Source: Lysobacteraceae bacterium
GTDB taxonomy: Bacteria; Pseudomonadota; Gammaproteobacteria; Xanthomonadales; Rhodanobacteraceae
Length of the DNA: 7,455 nucleotides
Assembly: GCA_018971925.1 (NCBI GenBank)
Contig: JAGWZT010000090.1
Location: forward strand, 1 to 7,455
Direction: 5' to 3'
Shown here: positions 1 through 6,773 of the stretch, one piece after another
How the letters are laid out: every line of letters begins with the position of its first letter
How positions within the stretch are numbered: position 1 is the first letter of the stretch
The notes under the pieces: generated by a model
The model's input: the letters and a program-made list of their open reading frames with translations, nothing else
Database searches by the model: none
What the model was told of the DNA's origin: nothing
Made by a program: the position numbers and the translations under genes

Positions 1-2
1 TG

Positions 3-239
3 CTACTCCGGGGACAACTCAATGAAGCAGCTGCCCTGCTGATCGAGCGGCTGGAAAACCCGGAGTGGCGAACCGACGCACTGGTCGACATGCAGCACTA
101 TGCCGACGTTGTCCTGACGCCCATGGAAAAGACCATTCACGACCGCTGGAACACCGTTACCGCGCGACCCGACGTGCAAGCTGCCCTGCAGAAAGCGGGT
201 AGGGTTGAGAAATTCGCTATCGCTCCAGGCCTACGGTGA
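3..239 (+). CDS. C-terminal end of a truncated protein, possibly a winged-helix/TPR regulator
   Basis: This frame is open from the left edge and ends at TGA 237-239, giving about 78 residues of a protein whose start lies outside the window. The other two + frames hit stops within the first 45 bases. The residues are helix-forming (the segment starting RGQLNEAAALLIERLENP looks like the last helices of a TPR-type array). They are followed by a basic tail that includes the segment RPDVQAALQKAGRVEKF. From memory, such tails are seen at the ends of CadC-like winged-helix/TPR proteins of Xanthomonadales, but no DNA-binding domain is visible here, so the identity is inference. No terminator hairpin with a T-run follows. 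Confidence 0.6.
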   Translation, partial: LLRGQLNEAAALLIERLENPEWRTDALVDMQHYADVVLTPMEKTIHDRWNTVTARPDVQAALQKAGRVEKFAIAPGLR

Positions 240-257
240 CGAAAACGGGGAATGGAA

Positions 258-300
258 GTAATTGATTGTGTTCGGCCCGCGGTGATCGTCAGTTAATTAC
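258..300. repeat. AT-rich hyphenated inverted repeat upstream of the FAD dehydrogenase
   Basis: GTAATT at 258-263 is matched by AATTAC at 295-300, with a 31-base gap that is mostly GC-rich. It lies in the 103-base gap between the truncated gene and the dehydrogenase at 343, where a promoter or operator would be expected. I see no convincing -35/-10 pair. Six-base arms can arise by chance, so a regulatory role is only a possibility. Confidence 0.2.
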
Positions 301-342
301 CTCTGTCGCCTTTTCGGTCAACCCAGTTATTGTTGTCCACGC

Positions 343-1977
343 ATGCTCCGCCTCACCAATCTCAAGCTGCCGCTGGATCACGTGCCCGACGCATTGCCCG
401 CTGCCATTTGCGCGCGGCTTGGCATTGCGCGCGATGCTTTGCGCCAATTCACCGTGTTCCGCCGCGGCTACGACGCGCGCAAGCGCGGCGTCATCGCGCT
501 GATCTACACGTTGGAGCTGGACGTTGCGGATGAAGCCGCGCTACTGGCGCGGCATGCGCACGACCGCGATCTGCAGAGCGCGCCCGATATGCGCTATCAC
601 CCCATCGCGCCTGCAGCCCATCGACCCGAACACCGCCCGATCGTCATCGGCTTCGGGCCCTGCGGCATCCTGGCGGCACTCATCCTTGCCGAAGCCGGCC
701 TTGCGCCCATCGTGCTGGAGCGCGGCAAGGCGGTGCGCGAGCGCACGCAGGACACCTGGGACCTGTGGCGCCGACGCCACCTGCACGAGGAGTCCAACGT
801 GCAGTTCGGCGAGGGCGGCGCCGGCACGTTTTCCGACGGCAAGCTGCACAGCGGCATCCACGATGCGAAACACTACGACCGCAAGGTGCTGCAGGAATTC
901 GTGGACGCCGGTGCCCCGGAAGAAATCCTCTACGTCAGCAAGCCGCACATCGGCACCTTCCGGCTGGTCGGCGTAGTGGAAAAACTGCGCGCGCGCATCA
1001 CGGCACTGGGCGGCGAGATCCGCTTCGGGCAGCGCGTGGACGACCTGTTGATCGAAAACGACACGCGCGACGCGCGGCATGTGCGCGGCGTGCGACTCGC
1101 CAGCGGCGAAACCCTGCGCAGCGACCACGTCATCCTGGCGCCAGGCCACAGCGCCCGCGACACGTTCGCGATGCTGCACGCGCGCGGCGTTTACCTGGAA
1201 CCCAAGCCGTTCTCGATCGGCTTCCGCATCGAGCATCCGCAATCGCTGATAGACCGCGCACGCTTCGGCCCGCAGGCCGGCCATCCCATCCTCGGTGCGG
1301 CCGACTATCACCTGGTCCACCACGGAGACAACGGCCGCTCGGCCTACAGCTTCTGCATGTGCCCCGGCGGCACCGTGGTGGCCGCGACCAGCGAAGCCGG
1401 CCGCGTGGTGACCAACGGCATGAGCCAATATTCGCGCAACGAGCGCAACGCCAACGCGGCGCTGGTGTGCGACATCACGCCCGCCGACTACGCAGCCTAC
1501 GGCGAAGGCCCGCTGGCCGGCGTCGCGCTGCAGCGGCATTGGGAAACGCACGCCTTCGAACTCGGGGGCGGCGATTACACCGCGCCGGCGCAACGCGTCG
1601 AAGATTTTCTTGCAGGTCGTGCGACACAAGCGCTCGGCGATGTCACGCCTTCCTACCGGCCCGGCGTGCGCCTGACCGACCTTTCCGCCGCCCTGCCCGA
1701 TTACGCCATCGCCGCCATTCGTGCCGCCATCCCGATCTTCGCCCGCCAGATCCACGGCTACGCGCTGCCCGACGCCATCCTCACGGGCGTTGAAACCCGT
1801 ACTTCATCCCCGATCCGCATCCGCCGCAACCCGGAGGATTTGCAAAGCCTCAACACCCGCGGCTTGTACCCTGCCGGCGAAGGCGCCGGCTACGCCGGGG
1901 GGATTCTTTCCGCGGCAGTCGATGGAATCCGCGTGGCGGAAGCAGTAGCCATGTCATTCCGACCGACCTGCGCTTGA
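343..1977 (+). CDS. FAD-dependent dehydrogenase, COG2509-type, function unassigned
   Basis: A 544-residue cytosolic flavoprotein, about the usual length for this family. An N-terminal domain of roughly 95 residues (starting MLRLTNLKLPLDH) precedes a Rossmann FAD-binding segment at 100-128, where IVIGFGPCG carries the GxGxxG glycines and E126 is the expected ribose-binding acid at the end of the second strand. The hallmark segment NVQFGEGGAGTFSDGK spans 152-167. Near the C-terminus are ETRTSSPIRI (484-493) and a second FAD contact, GLYPAGEGAGYAGGI (507-521). The family is annotated as an uncharacterised FAD-dependent dehydrogenase; its substrate is not known to me. The start at ATG 343 is chosen because the protein begins there with the family-like N-terminus, although no good Shine-Dalgarno precedes it. 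The opposite strand has a 404-codon open frame that I treat as a GC-driven shadow. Confidence 0.93.
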   Translation: MLRLTNLKLPLDHVPDALPAAICARLGIARDALRQFTVFRRGYDARKRGVIALIYTLELDVADEAALLARHAHDRDLQSAPDMRYHPIAPAAHRPEHRPIVIGFGPCGILAALILAEAGLAPIVLERGKAVRERTQDTWDLWRRRHLHEESNVQFGEGGAGTFSDGKLHSGIHDAKHYDRKVLQEFVDAGAPEEILYVSKPHIGTFRLVGVVEKLRARITALGGEIRFGQRVDDLLIENDTRDARHVRGVRLASGETLRSDHVILAPGHSARDTFAMLHARGVYLEPKPFSIGFRIEHPQSLIDRARFGPQAGHPILGAADYHLVHHGDNGRSAYSFCMCPGGTVVAATSEAGRVVTNGMSQYSRNERNANAALVCDITPADYAAYGEGPLAGVALQRHWETHAFELGGGDYTAPAQRVEDFLAGRATQALGDVTPSYRPGVRLTDLSAALPDYAIAAIRAAIPIFARQIHGYALPDAILTGVETRTSSPIRIRRNPEDLQSLNTRGLYPAGEGAGYAGGILSAAVDGIRVAEAVAMSFRPTCA

Positions 1978-2090
1978 CGCGAACTTCCTTCGTGCACACT
2001 CGGTCACCGCGCCGGCAGTGTCTTTGACCTCGGGTTTCCATCTTCATTTTCCCGACAATTTTCGCACCTTTTTTGCAGTTTGGCGGGGTG

Positions 2091-2096
2091 TATAGT
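2091..2096 (+). promoter_or_regulatory. Candidate -10 element for the transglutaminase-like lipoprotein gene
   Basis: TATAGT matches the sigma-70 -10 consensus at five of six bases and lies 61 bases before the GTG start at 2158, in an AT-richer stretch with a T-run at 2069-2074. No good -35 hexamer stands 16-18 bases upstream, so this is a weak call. If real, transcription would begin near 2103, which rules out the upstream TTG at 2080 as the translation start. Confidence 0.3.
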
Positions 2097-2147
2097 CAGC
2101 TTGCAGCAGGCCATCGAATGCCCGCCAAGCGGATACAGGCCCGCTGC

Positions 2148-2152
2148 GGAGG
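2148..2152 (+). promoter_or_regulatory. Strong Shine-Dalgarno site that sets the GTG start at 2158
   Basis: GGAGG stands five bases before GTG 2158. The longer reading of this frame begins at TTG 2080, which has no such site and would put about 26 non-signal residues in front of a clean lipoprotein signal peptide. Confidence 0.75.
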
Positions 2153-2157
2153 CGAAG

Positions 2158-3321
2158 GTGAAAGCCTTCATCTTGCTGCTGCAGGTCGGCGCAATCCTGT
2201 TCGCGGCGTCGTTCGCAGGTTGCGCGCATGTGCCCACCGCCAGAACCGGCGATGTCACGCCGCTGTTCCGGGACACACTGTTCAAACCACCGGCCGAGCC
2301 GGTCGACAGCCGGGCGATTTTTGCCGTCGATGCTCCGATGCGGCGTTTCCTTGCCGATGAAATCGTCCCGCAGACCCGTCACAAGGATCCGCGGCAAGCC
2401 CTGCTCGACGCGCTGAACGGCAAACTGCTGATCGATTACGACTCGGAGATGACCCGCACCGCGTCACAAACCTTCGCGGCACGCGAAGGCAATTGCCTGT
2501 CGCTGGTGATCATGGCAGCGGCCATGGCCGAACAACTCGGCATCAGGGTGACCTATCAGGAGGTGTATGACTTCGACACCTGGTCACGCGATGCCGGATT
2601 CGCCATCCTCAGCCAGCATGTGAATCTGGTGCTTGGGCAGCGCGGCCCACGCGACAGGTTCTTCACAAGTGATGCGACGCCCATGATCGTGGACTTCCTG
2701 CCGCCACGACAGGTGGCAGACGCCGTGTCCCGGCCGGTCCCCGAGCAAACCGTCGTCGCGATGTATCTGAACAACCGCGCGGCCGAGGTCATGGTCGGCG
2801 GCGACGTCGATCGCGCCTACTGGTTCGCCCGCGCTGCGCTCGAGGCCGACCCCGGATTCGCGAATGCCGCCAATACGCTTGGCGTCATCTATCTCACGCG
2901 GAATCATCTGGTGCCAGCCGAACGCGCCATGCGATACGCGCTGCAACGCGAGCCCGACAACATCTCAGCCATGTCTAACCTGTCGGGGTTGCTCGCGAAG
3001 GAAGGCCGCACGGCAGAAGCACAGGTACTGGCGAGAAGGCTGGCCCAGGTACAACGCCATCCGCCGTTTTATTTCTACGATCGCGGCGTGAAGGCGATGC
3101 AGGCTGGCCAATTCGCGGAGGCGGCGCGGCTGTTCGAGAAATCGCTGTCGCAGCGCCCCTACGATGCTCCGTCGCACTTCGAGCTGGCCGTCGCCGCGTC
3201 GCACCTTGGCGACATGCGGCGGGCGCGCGAACAGCTGGAACTGGCGGAGCAGAACAGCACCACCCCGGAATCGCGCGCCATCTACGCCGCCAAACTGCGG
3301 CACCTGAAATCGTTGAACTGA
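2158..3321 (+). CDS. Lipoprotein with transglutaminase-like core and C-terminal TPR repeats
   Basis: From GTG 2158 the product has 387 residues. A basic, hydrophobic leader (VKAFILLLQVGAILFAASFAGC) ends in a lipobox-like FAGC with Cys22, so the mature protein is probably lipid-anchored in the envelope. Residues about 50-185 look like a transglutaminase/cysteine-peptidase fold. A Cys is set in GNCLSL (Cys113) at the start of a helix, a His in QHVNLVLG (His154) on a strand, and an Asp in MIVDFLPP (Asp179), in the order and spacing of a Cys-His-Asp triad. Residues about 202-387 form several TPR units (for example FANAANTLGVIYLTRNH and FAEAARLFEKSLSQRPYD). The fold assignment is from pattern, not a search. 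It may be a peptidase, a cross-linking or amidase enzyme, or a catalytically silent scaffold. It stands 180 bases after the dehydrogenase and is likely transcribed on its own. A 14-bp tandem repeat begins in its last codons. Confidence 0.85.
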   Translation: MKAFILLLQVGAILFAASFAGCAHVPTARTGDVTPLFRDTLFKPPAEPVDSRAIFAVDAPMRRFLADEIVPQTRHKDPRQALLDALNGKLLIDYDSEMTRTASQTFAAREGNCLSLVIMAAAMAEQLGIRVTYQEVYDFDTWSRDAGFAILSQHVNLVLGQRGPRDRFFTSDATPMIVDFLPPRQVADAVSRPVPEQTVVAMYLNNRAAEVMVGGDVDRAYWFARAALEADPGFANAANTLGVIYLTRNHLVPAERAMRYALQREPDNISAMSNLSGLLAKEGRTAEAQVLARRLAQVQRHPPFYFYDRGVKAMQAGQFAEAARLFEKSLSQRPYDAPSHFELAVAASHLGDMRRAREQLELAEQNSTTPESRAIYAAKLRHLKSLN

Positions 3322-3365
3322 GGTCGTTGAACCGGGCTTGTTGAACCGAACTCCTCGAAGTGAAA
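3310..3365 (+). repeat. Degenerate 14-bp tandem repeat across the end of the lipoprotein gene
   Basis: Three consecutive 14-base units begin at 3310, 3324 and 3338, each containing GTTGAAC at the same offset (TCGTTGAACTGAGG, TCGTTGAACCGGGC, TTGTTGAACCGAAC). A diverged fourth unit at 3352-3365 keeps nine of 14 positions. The first unit contains the last codons and the TGA stop (3319-3321); the others are noncoding. The origin may be replication slippage. Confidence 0.6.
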
Positions 3366-3370
3366 CGGGG

Positions 3371-3419
3371 GTTCGCCAAGGCGAACGCGCAAGGCGCGGC
3401 ATCCCGCGAGGTGCGCACC
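3371..3419. repeat. Cluster of three dyads (stem-loops or operator sites)
   Basis: Within 49 bases there are three inverted repeats: GTTCGCC/GGCGAAC with a two-base centre (3371-3386), CGCGG/CCGCG with a four-base loop (3395-3408), and the perfect palindrome GGTGCGCACC (3410-3419). No T-run follows any of them, so a standard intrinsic terminator is not supported. They lie after gene 3 and about 120 bases before the YCII-family gene. Confidence 0.45.
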
Positions 3420-3526
3420 GCCACTTGAAGCTTGAGAACAAAATTCTTTCGGGCGTTGTCGATTTTCGGCCCCGCCACTCGTCGCAGCAGTGAAGGCGTG
3501 GAAGCTGGGCCGCTGGAAATCACATC

Positions 3527-3532
3527 AGGAGA
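3527..3532 (+). promoter_or_regulatory. Shine-Dalgarno site that sets the YCII-family start at 3538
   Basis: AGGAGA stands five bases before ATG 3538. This rejects the longer frame beginning at GTG 3490, whose extra 16 residues (MKAWKLGRWKSHQETN) are unlike the family, which starts close to its first beta strand. Confidence 0.8.
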
Positions 3533-3537
3533 CGAAC

Positions 3538-3891
3538 ATGCCCCACTATCTGATTGCCGGATACCTCCCCGACAACTTCGACCCGTCCACACAGGACGAA
3601 GCAATGGTGGACGAGATTCACGCGCTCAATCGCGAAATGATCGCGGCTGGTGTTCGGAAATTCGCGGGGGGCCTGGGCGCAGCCCACACACTGCGAGCCA
3701 AGCCCAATGGCGACGTGCTCGTCACCGATGGACCGTACCTGGAGACCAAGGAACTGGTGGGCGGCATCACGATAGTGGAAACCGCAGGTCTGGACGAGGC
3801 GCTGGCGTGGGCGCGCAAGGGCGTCAAAGCGTGCCGCATGCCGGTCGAGGTGCGCGAGATTTTCTTCGTGCCGGCCCCCGAAAAGAGCTGA
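3538..3891 (+). CDS. YCII/DGPF-family small protein
   Basis: A 117-residue soluble protein. It starts with a short beta strand (MPHYLIAGYLP), has a helix around residues 17-35 (DEAMVDEIHALNREMIAAG), then the family signature VTDGPYLETKELVGGITIVE, with D64-G65-P66-Y67 in place of the commoner DGPF and the conserved E-x-K-E after it. It ends with a helix rich in Ala/Trp and a final strand, VEVREIFFVP. This is the dimeric ferredoxin-like fold of the YCII family, whose members have mostly unknown roles. Many DGPF proteins are encoded beside ECF sigma factors of the ECF42 type; none is present here, as both neighbours are TPR lipoproteins. It looks monocistronic, with gaps of about 216 bases before it and 202 after it. 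Confidence 0.88.
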   Translation: MPHYLIAGYLPDNFDPSTQDEAMVDEIHALNREMIAAGVRKFAGGLGAAHTLRAKPNGDVLVTDGPYLETKELVGGITIVETAGLDEALAWARKGVKACRMPVEVREIFFVPAPEKS

Positions 3892-3897
3892 GCGTTT

Positions 3898-3969
3898 CGC
3901 CGAAGGGCGGCTTGCGCGCGATCACCCAATCCGCAAACGCGGCGCCAACCGGCGCGTCGCAACGCTGCG
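3898..3969. repeat. Second dyad cluster after the YCII-family gene
   Basis: Three short stem-loops follow the stop codon: CGCC-GAAG-GGCG (3898-3909), GCGCC-AACC-GGCGC (3942-3955) and CGCA-ACGC-TGCG (3958-3969), each with a four-base loop. None has a T-run. They could help end transcription or be part of a dispersed intergenic repeat; in GC-rich DNA short stems are also common by chance. The 202-base gap to the next gene otherwise shows nothing I can name. Confidence 0.35.
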
Positions 3970-4093
3970 ATAAGTGAATCCGCAACTTGTTTCCGTGGCC
4001 CCTGTCCCAGCACCTTGAAGAATTCGCTGGAAAGGTTACTCTGTCCTCCGCGTCCCCCCACCGATCGCCTGACCGACCCCTGGGAGAACCACG

Positions 4094-5767
4094 ATGATGC
4101 GTCGAGCCTCGCTGCTCCTGCCGCTGTTGGCGGTCCTGCTGATGGGTTGCGAACCGGCGCAAAAGGCGGCCGGTGACACCGCAGCCGCCCCCGAAATCAC
4201 CGCCCCGCCTTTGTTCGAAACCTTCGGCGACCTGCACCGCGATGTAGCCACCCGCGTGCCCGCCGCGCAACGCTATTTCGACCAGGGCCTGCGCATGGCC
4301 TACGGATTCAACCACGAGGCGGCGGGCCGCTCCTTCGCCGAAGCGGCGCGGCTGGACCCGCAATGCGCGATGTGCGTCTGGGGCCAGGCCCTGGTCCTGG
4401 GACCGAACATCAACCTGCCGATGGATCCGGCGCACGCGAAGGACGCCACCGCGCTCGCCGCACGCGCAGCGAGCCTGGCCGCAATGGCGCATCCGGTCGA
4501 CCGCGCACTGATCCATGCATTGCAGACGCGTTACGCCGATCCCGCGCCGCAGGATCGCGCGCCGCTGGACCGTGCCTACGCCGACGCGATGGCGCGCGTG
4601 GTCGAGCAGTTCCCCGATGACGACGATGCGGCGACCCTGTACGCAGAAGCGTTGATGGTTCTTTCGCCGTGGGCGTACTGGGAAAAGGACGGCGCGCCGG
4701 CCGAGTTCACGCCGCACCTGCTCGGCGAACTGGAACGCGTGCTGGCGCGCAACCCGCGCCACATCGGCGCGGTGCACTACTACATCCACGCCACCGAATC
4801 CTCGCCCGAACCGCAGCGCGCCGAACCCTACGCCGATGCGCTGGCGGAGCTTGCGCCCGGTTCCGGCCATCTGGTGCACATGCCCGCGCACACTTACATC
4901 CGCGTCGGCCGCTACCACGATGCGACCATGACCAACCTCACCGCCGCCACCGCGGACAAGGATTTCCTGGCGGTCTGTCACGGCAGCAACGGTGTTTATC
5001 CGCTGGGCTACGTGCCGCACAACTGGCACTTCGCCACCATGACGGCCAGCCTGACCGGGTCGCGCAGGCTGGCGCTGCACGGAGCGGAGCAGACGGCCAA
5101 ACGCGCGGACCGTGCCGTGATGGGTGAGTCGCCGATGGAATTCATGCAGCAATACGTGGTCACGCCGCCGCTCACGCAAGTCCGTTTCGGGGACTGGGAC
5201 GCGATCCTGTCCGACACCGCCGCACCATCGGAACTGCCGTACCCGGCCGCGATCCGGCACTTCGCCCGCGGCATGGCGCACGCGCGCAAAGGCGCATTGG
5301 CCGAGGCCGCGCGCGAGGCCGACGCCCTGCACGCGATCGCAAGCGATCCGGCCATGGCGAAGGTGAGTTTCTTCGACATCAACCACGCCGATGGCGCACT
5401 GCGGGTGGCCGATGCCCTGCTGCGCGGCGAACTGTTGCGCGCGCAAGGCAAACACGCGCAGGCCATCGCCGTGTTGCGTGAAGCGGCAGCCGCCGAGGAC
5501 GCACTCGCCTACAACGAACCGGCCGACTGGCCGTTGCCGGTCCGCCCCTATCTCGGCGCCGCGCTGCTCGAAGCGGGCGATGCCAAGGGCGCGGCGGAAG
5601 CGTTCAACCAGGACCTGAGAACCTACCCGCTCAACGGTTGGTCGCTGTATGGCCTGGCGCAAGCGCAACGGGAACTCGGGCAAACCGACGCCGCGCGTGA
5701 AACGTCGAAGCAGCAGGCCGCCGCATGGCAGTGGGCCGACGCACCGCTGACCGCGGCGCGCTACTGA
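4094..5767 (+). CDS. TPR-repeat lipoprotein with conserved His/Cys motifs
   Basis: A 557-residue envelope protein. The leader (MMRRASLLLPLLAVLLMGC) ends in a clear lipobox LMGC with Cys19. The start at ATG 4094 has GGGAG seven bases upstream (4082-4086); ATG 4097 is an equally possible start one codon later. The mature part is alpha-helical and TPR-like: a first unit at about 58-90 (YFDQGLRMAYGFNHEAAGRS), further units in the middle, and classical units at about 455-545. It carries unusual, ordered motifs: CAMC (C91-C94) followed by WGQALVLGPNINLPM, HYYIHATE (228-235), GHLVHMPAHTYIRVGRY (258-274), CHGSNG (295-300) and HNWHF (309-313). These resemble signatures of a widespread but uncharacterised family of TPR proteins. 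Clustered His and Cys suggest a metal or catalytic site (inference); CAMC lacks the following His of a c-type haem site. A five-bp hairpin (5758-5771) spans its stop codon. A 686-codon antisense frame is a shadow. Confidence 0.92.
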   Translation: MMRRASLLLPLLAVLLMGCEPAQKAAGDTAAAPEITAPPLFETFGDLHRDVATRVPAAQRYFDQGLRMAYGFNHEAAGRSFAEAARLDPQCAMCVWGQALVLGPNINLPMDPAHAKDATALAARAASLAAMAHPVDRALIHALQTRYADPAPQDRAPLDRAYADAMARVVEQFPDDDDAATLYAEALMVLSPWAYWEKDGAPAEFTPHLLGELERVLARNPRHIGAVHYYIHATESSPEPQRAEPYADALAELAPGSGHLVHMPAHTYIRVGRYHDATMTNLTAATADKDFLAVCHGSNGVYPLGYVPHNWHFATMTASLTGSRRLALHGAEQTAKRADRAVMGESPMEFMQQYVVTPPLTQVRFGDWDAILSDTAAPSELPYPAAIRHFARGMAHARKGALAEAAREADALHAIASDPAMAKVSFFDINHADGALRVADALLRGELLRAQGKHAQAIAVLREAAAAEDALAYNEPADWPLPVRPYLGAALLEAGDAKGAAEAFNQDLRTYPLNGWSLYGLAQAQRELGQTDAARETSKQQAAAWQWADAPLTAARY

Positions 5768-5795
5768 GCGCTGTTCAAAAAGGAGGCGACGGCAA

Positions 5796-6695
5796 TCAAT
5801 CCCTTTTCGACCGGGTTTTGAGTGCCTCGACGCCGCTTTCGACACGAGTGCGTCCACCATGCTTGGCGGCGTACATCGCCTCATCGGCGTGCATCAGCAA
5901 AGCCTCCGCATCGGCTCCGTCGGCGGGAAACGTGGCCACGCCGATGCTCGCGTCCAGTTGAAACAGGCCTTCCGGCAGTCGGCACGGCGCAGTGATTCGC
6001 GCACGCAGGCTGTCGGCCACTTCGCGCGCGGCCTGCACGTCGCGGCAATCGGGCAGCAGCACCACGAACTCGTCACCGCCGACGCGCGCGACCAGATCGT
6101 TTTGCCGAATCCCACGCTGCATGCGCTCCGCGAGTTCGCGCAGCAAGCGATCGCCGACGGCGTGGCCGGCACGATCGTTGACACGCTTGAAACCGTCGAG
6201 GTCGATGTACAAAAGCGCCAGCGCGCCACCTTCATCGGCCGCACGATCGATCGCGGTTTGCAGTTCCGCCTGCAAGTAGTGCCGGTTGACAAGGCCGGTC
6301 AGTGAGTCGTGGTTGGCGCGGTGCTCGAGCTCACGCTCGGAGCGCCGCAACTCGGTCACTTCATGGCCGACCCCGATCCGCACGCGATGCTCCGGCAACC
6401 AGCGCGCCGACCACTGGATATCCACGATATGTCCATCCTTGTGGACATAGCGATTGCGGAAGTGGCGCTGCAACTCGCCTGCCATCACGCGTTCGGCTTG
6501 CTCGGCCGTCGCCTCCAGGTCATCCGGGTGGACCAAGCTGAAGATCTGCCTGCCCAGCACTTCTTCCGGCGTGTAACCGAAGATGCGCTGGAAACTCGCG
6601 TTGACGAACAGCAGCCGCCCTTCCGGATCGACGACGCACACCGCATCGGGCATGAGGTCGAGCACCTCAGTCAATGGGGGAAGTGTCGTGGTCAT
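5796..6695 (-). CDS. PAS-GGDEF diguanylate cyclase
   Basis: A 299-residue protein that makes c-di-GMP from two GTP. Residues about 10-115 are a PAS sensor domain (DLMPDAVCVVDPEGRLLFVN, then FGYTPEEVLGR and the C-terminal strand WLPEHRVRIGVGHEVTE). A short coiled linker (RRSERELEHRANHD) leads to the GGDEF domain from about 126. There, DSLTGLVNR (130-138) and YIDLDGFKRVND (163-174) supply metal- and GTP-binding residues, and the active-site loop is intact as GGDEF (206-210). An inhibitory I-site RxxD is present as R197-Q-N-D200, five residues before GGDEF, so product feedback inhibition is expected. DEAMYAAKHGGR (271-282) closes the domain. There is no EAL domain, membrane segment or signal peptide, so it should be cytosolic, probably sensing a small ligand, redox or a partner through PAS. 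An in-frame TGA four codons before ATG 6695 fixes the N-terminus at or after this codon; no strong Shine-Dalgarno is seen. It converges on the TPR lipoprotein gene with a 28-base gap and no T-run terminator. Confidence 0.96.
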   Translation of the reverse strand: MTTTLPPLTEVLDLMPDAVCVVDPEGRLLFVNASFQRIFGYTPEEVLGRQIFSLVHPDDLEATAEQAERVMAGELQRHFRNRYVHKDGHIVDIQWSARWLPEHRVRIGVGHEVTELRRSERELEHRANHDSLTGLVNRHYLQAELQTAIDRAADEGGALALLYIDLDGFKRVNDRAGHAVGDRLLRELAERMQRGIRQNDLVARVGGDEFVVLLPDCRDVQAAREVADSLRARITAPCRLPEGLFQLDASIGVATFPADGADAEALLMHADEAMYAAKHGGRTRVESGVEALKTRSKRD

Positions 6696-6773
6696 CGTTC
6701 GGGTTCAGCGTGGTTCTTTTCAGGGTGCAGGATTGATGCCAACCGCGCCAGAACGTGGACGAAGGTCATCGAC

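Noticed and set aside
541..1755. 404-codon open frame on the - strand opposite the FAD dehydrogenase
   Set aside because: It lies wholly inside a well-supported flavoprotein gene, has a low-complexity Ala/Gly/Val/Arg composition and shows no domain; it is a GC-bias shadow.
765..1793. 342-codon + strand frame inside the FAD dehydrogenase
   Set aside because: It is almost entirely Arg/Pro/Ala/His, the typical out-of-frame reading of a GC-rich gene.
3432..3977. 181-codon + strand frame overlapping the YCII-family gene
   Set aside because: It is out of frame with the recognisable DGPY signature and has no Shine-Dalgarno or domain.
4364..4375. CAMC in the TPR lipoprotein as a c-type haem site
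   Set aside because: The CxxC is followed by Val, not the His needed for CxxCH haem attachment.
5758..5771. GCGCT-ACTG-AGCGC hairpin over the stop codon of the TPR lipoprotein as a bidirectional terminator
   Set aside because: The stem is only five base pairs and no T-run follows it on either strand; the nearby T-run on the - strand comes before the hairpin rather than after it.
5780..5786. AAGGAGG, a perfect Shine-Dalgarno, in the convergent gap after the TPR lipoprotein
   Set aside because: No ATG, GTG or TTG follows at a workable distance, and the sequence runs straight into the end of the opposing gene.
3824..5884. 686-codon open frame on the - strand opposite the TPR lipoprotein gene
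   Set aside because: It is rich in Arg/Gly/Val/His with no recognisable motif, and it overlaps a gene with a lipobox, a Shine-Dalgarno and ordered motifs. Long antisense frames are expected in GC-rich DNA with GC-biased third codon positions.
6696..6773. A separate promoter for the diguanylate cyclase in the 78-base gap
   Set aside because: A TTGGCA-like -35 can be found on the - strand, but the hexamer 17 bases later (AAAGAA) matches the -10 consensus at only two positions.
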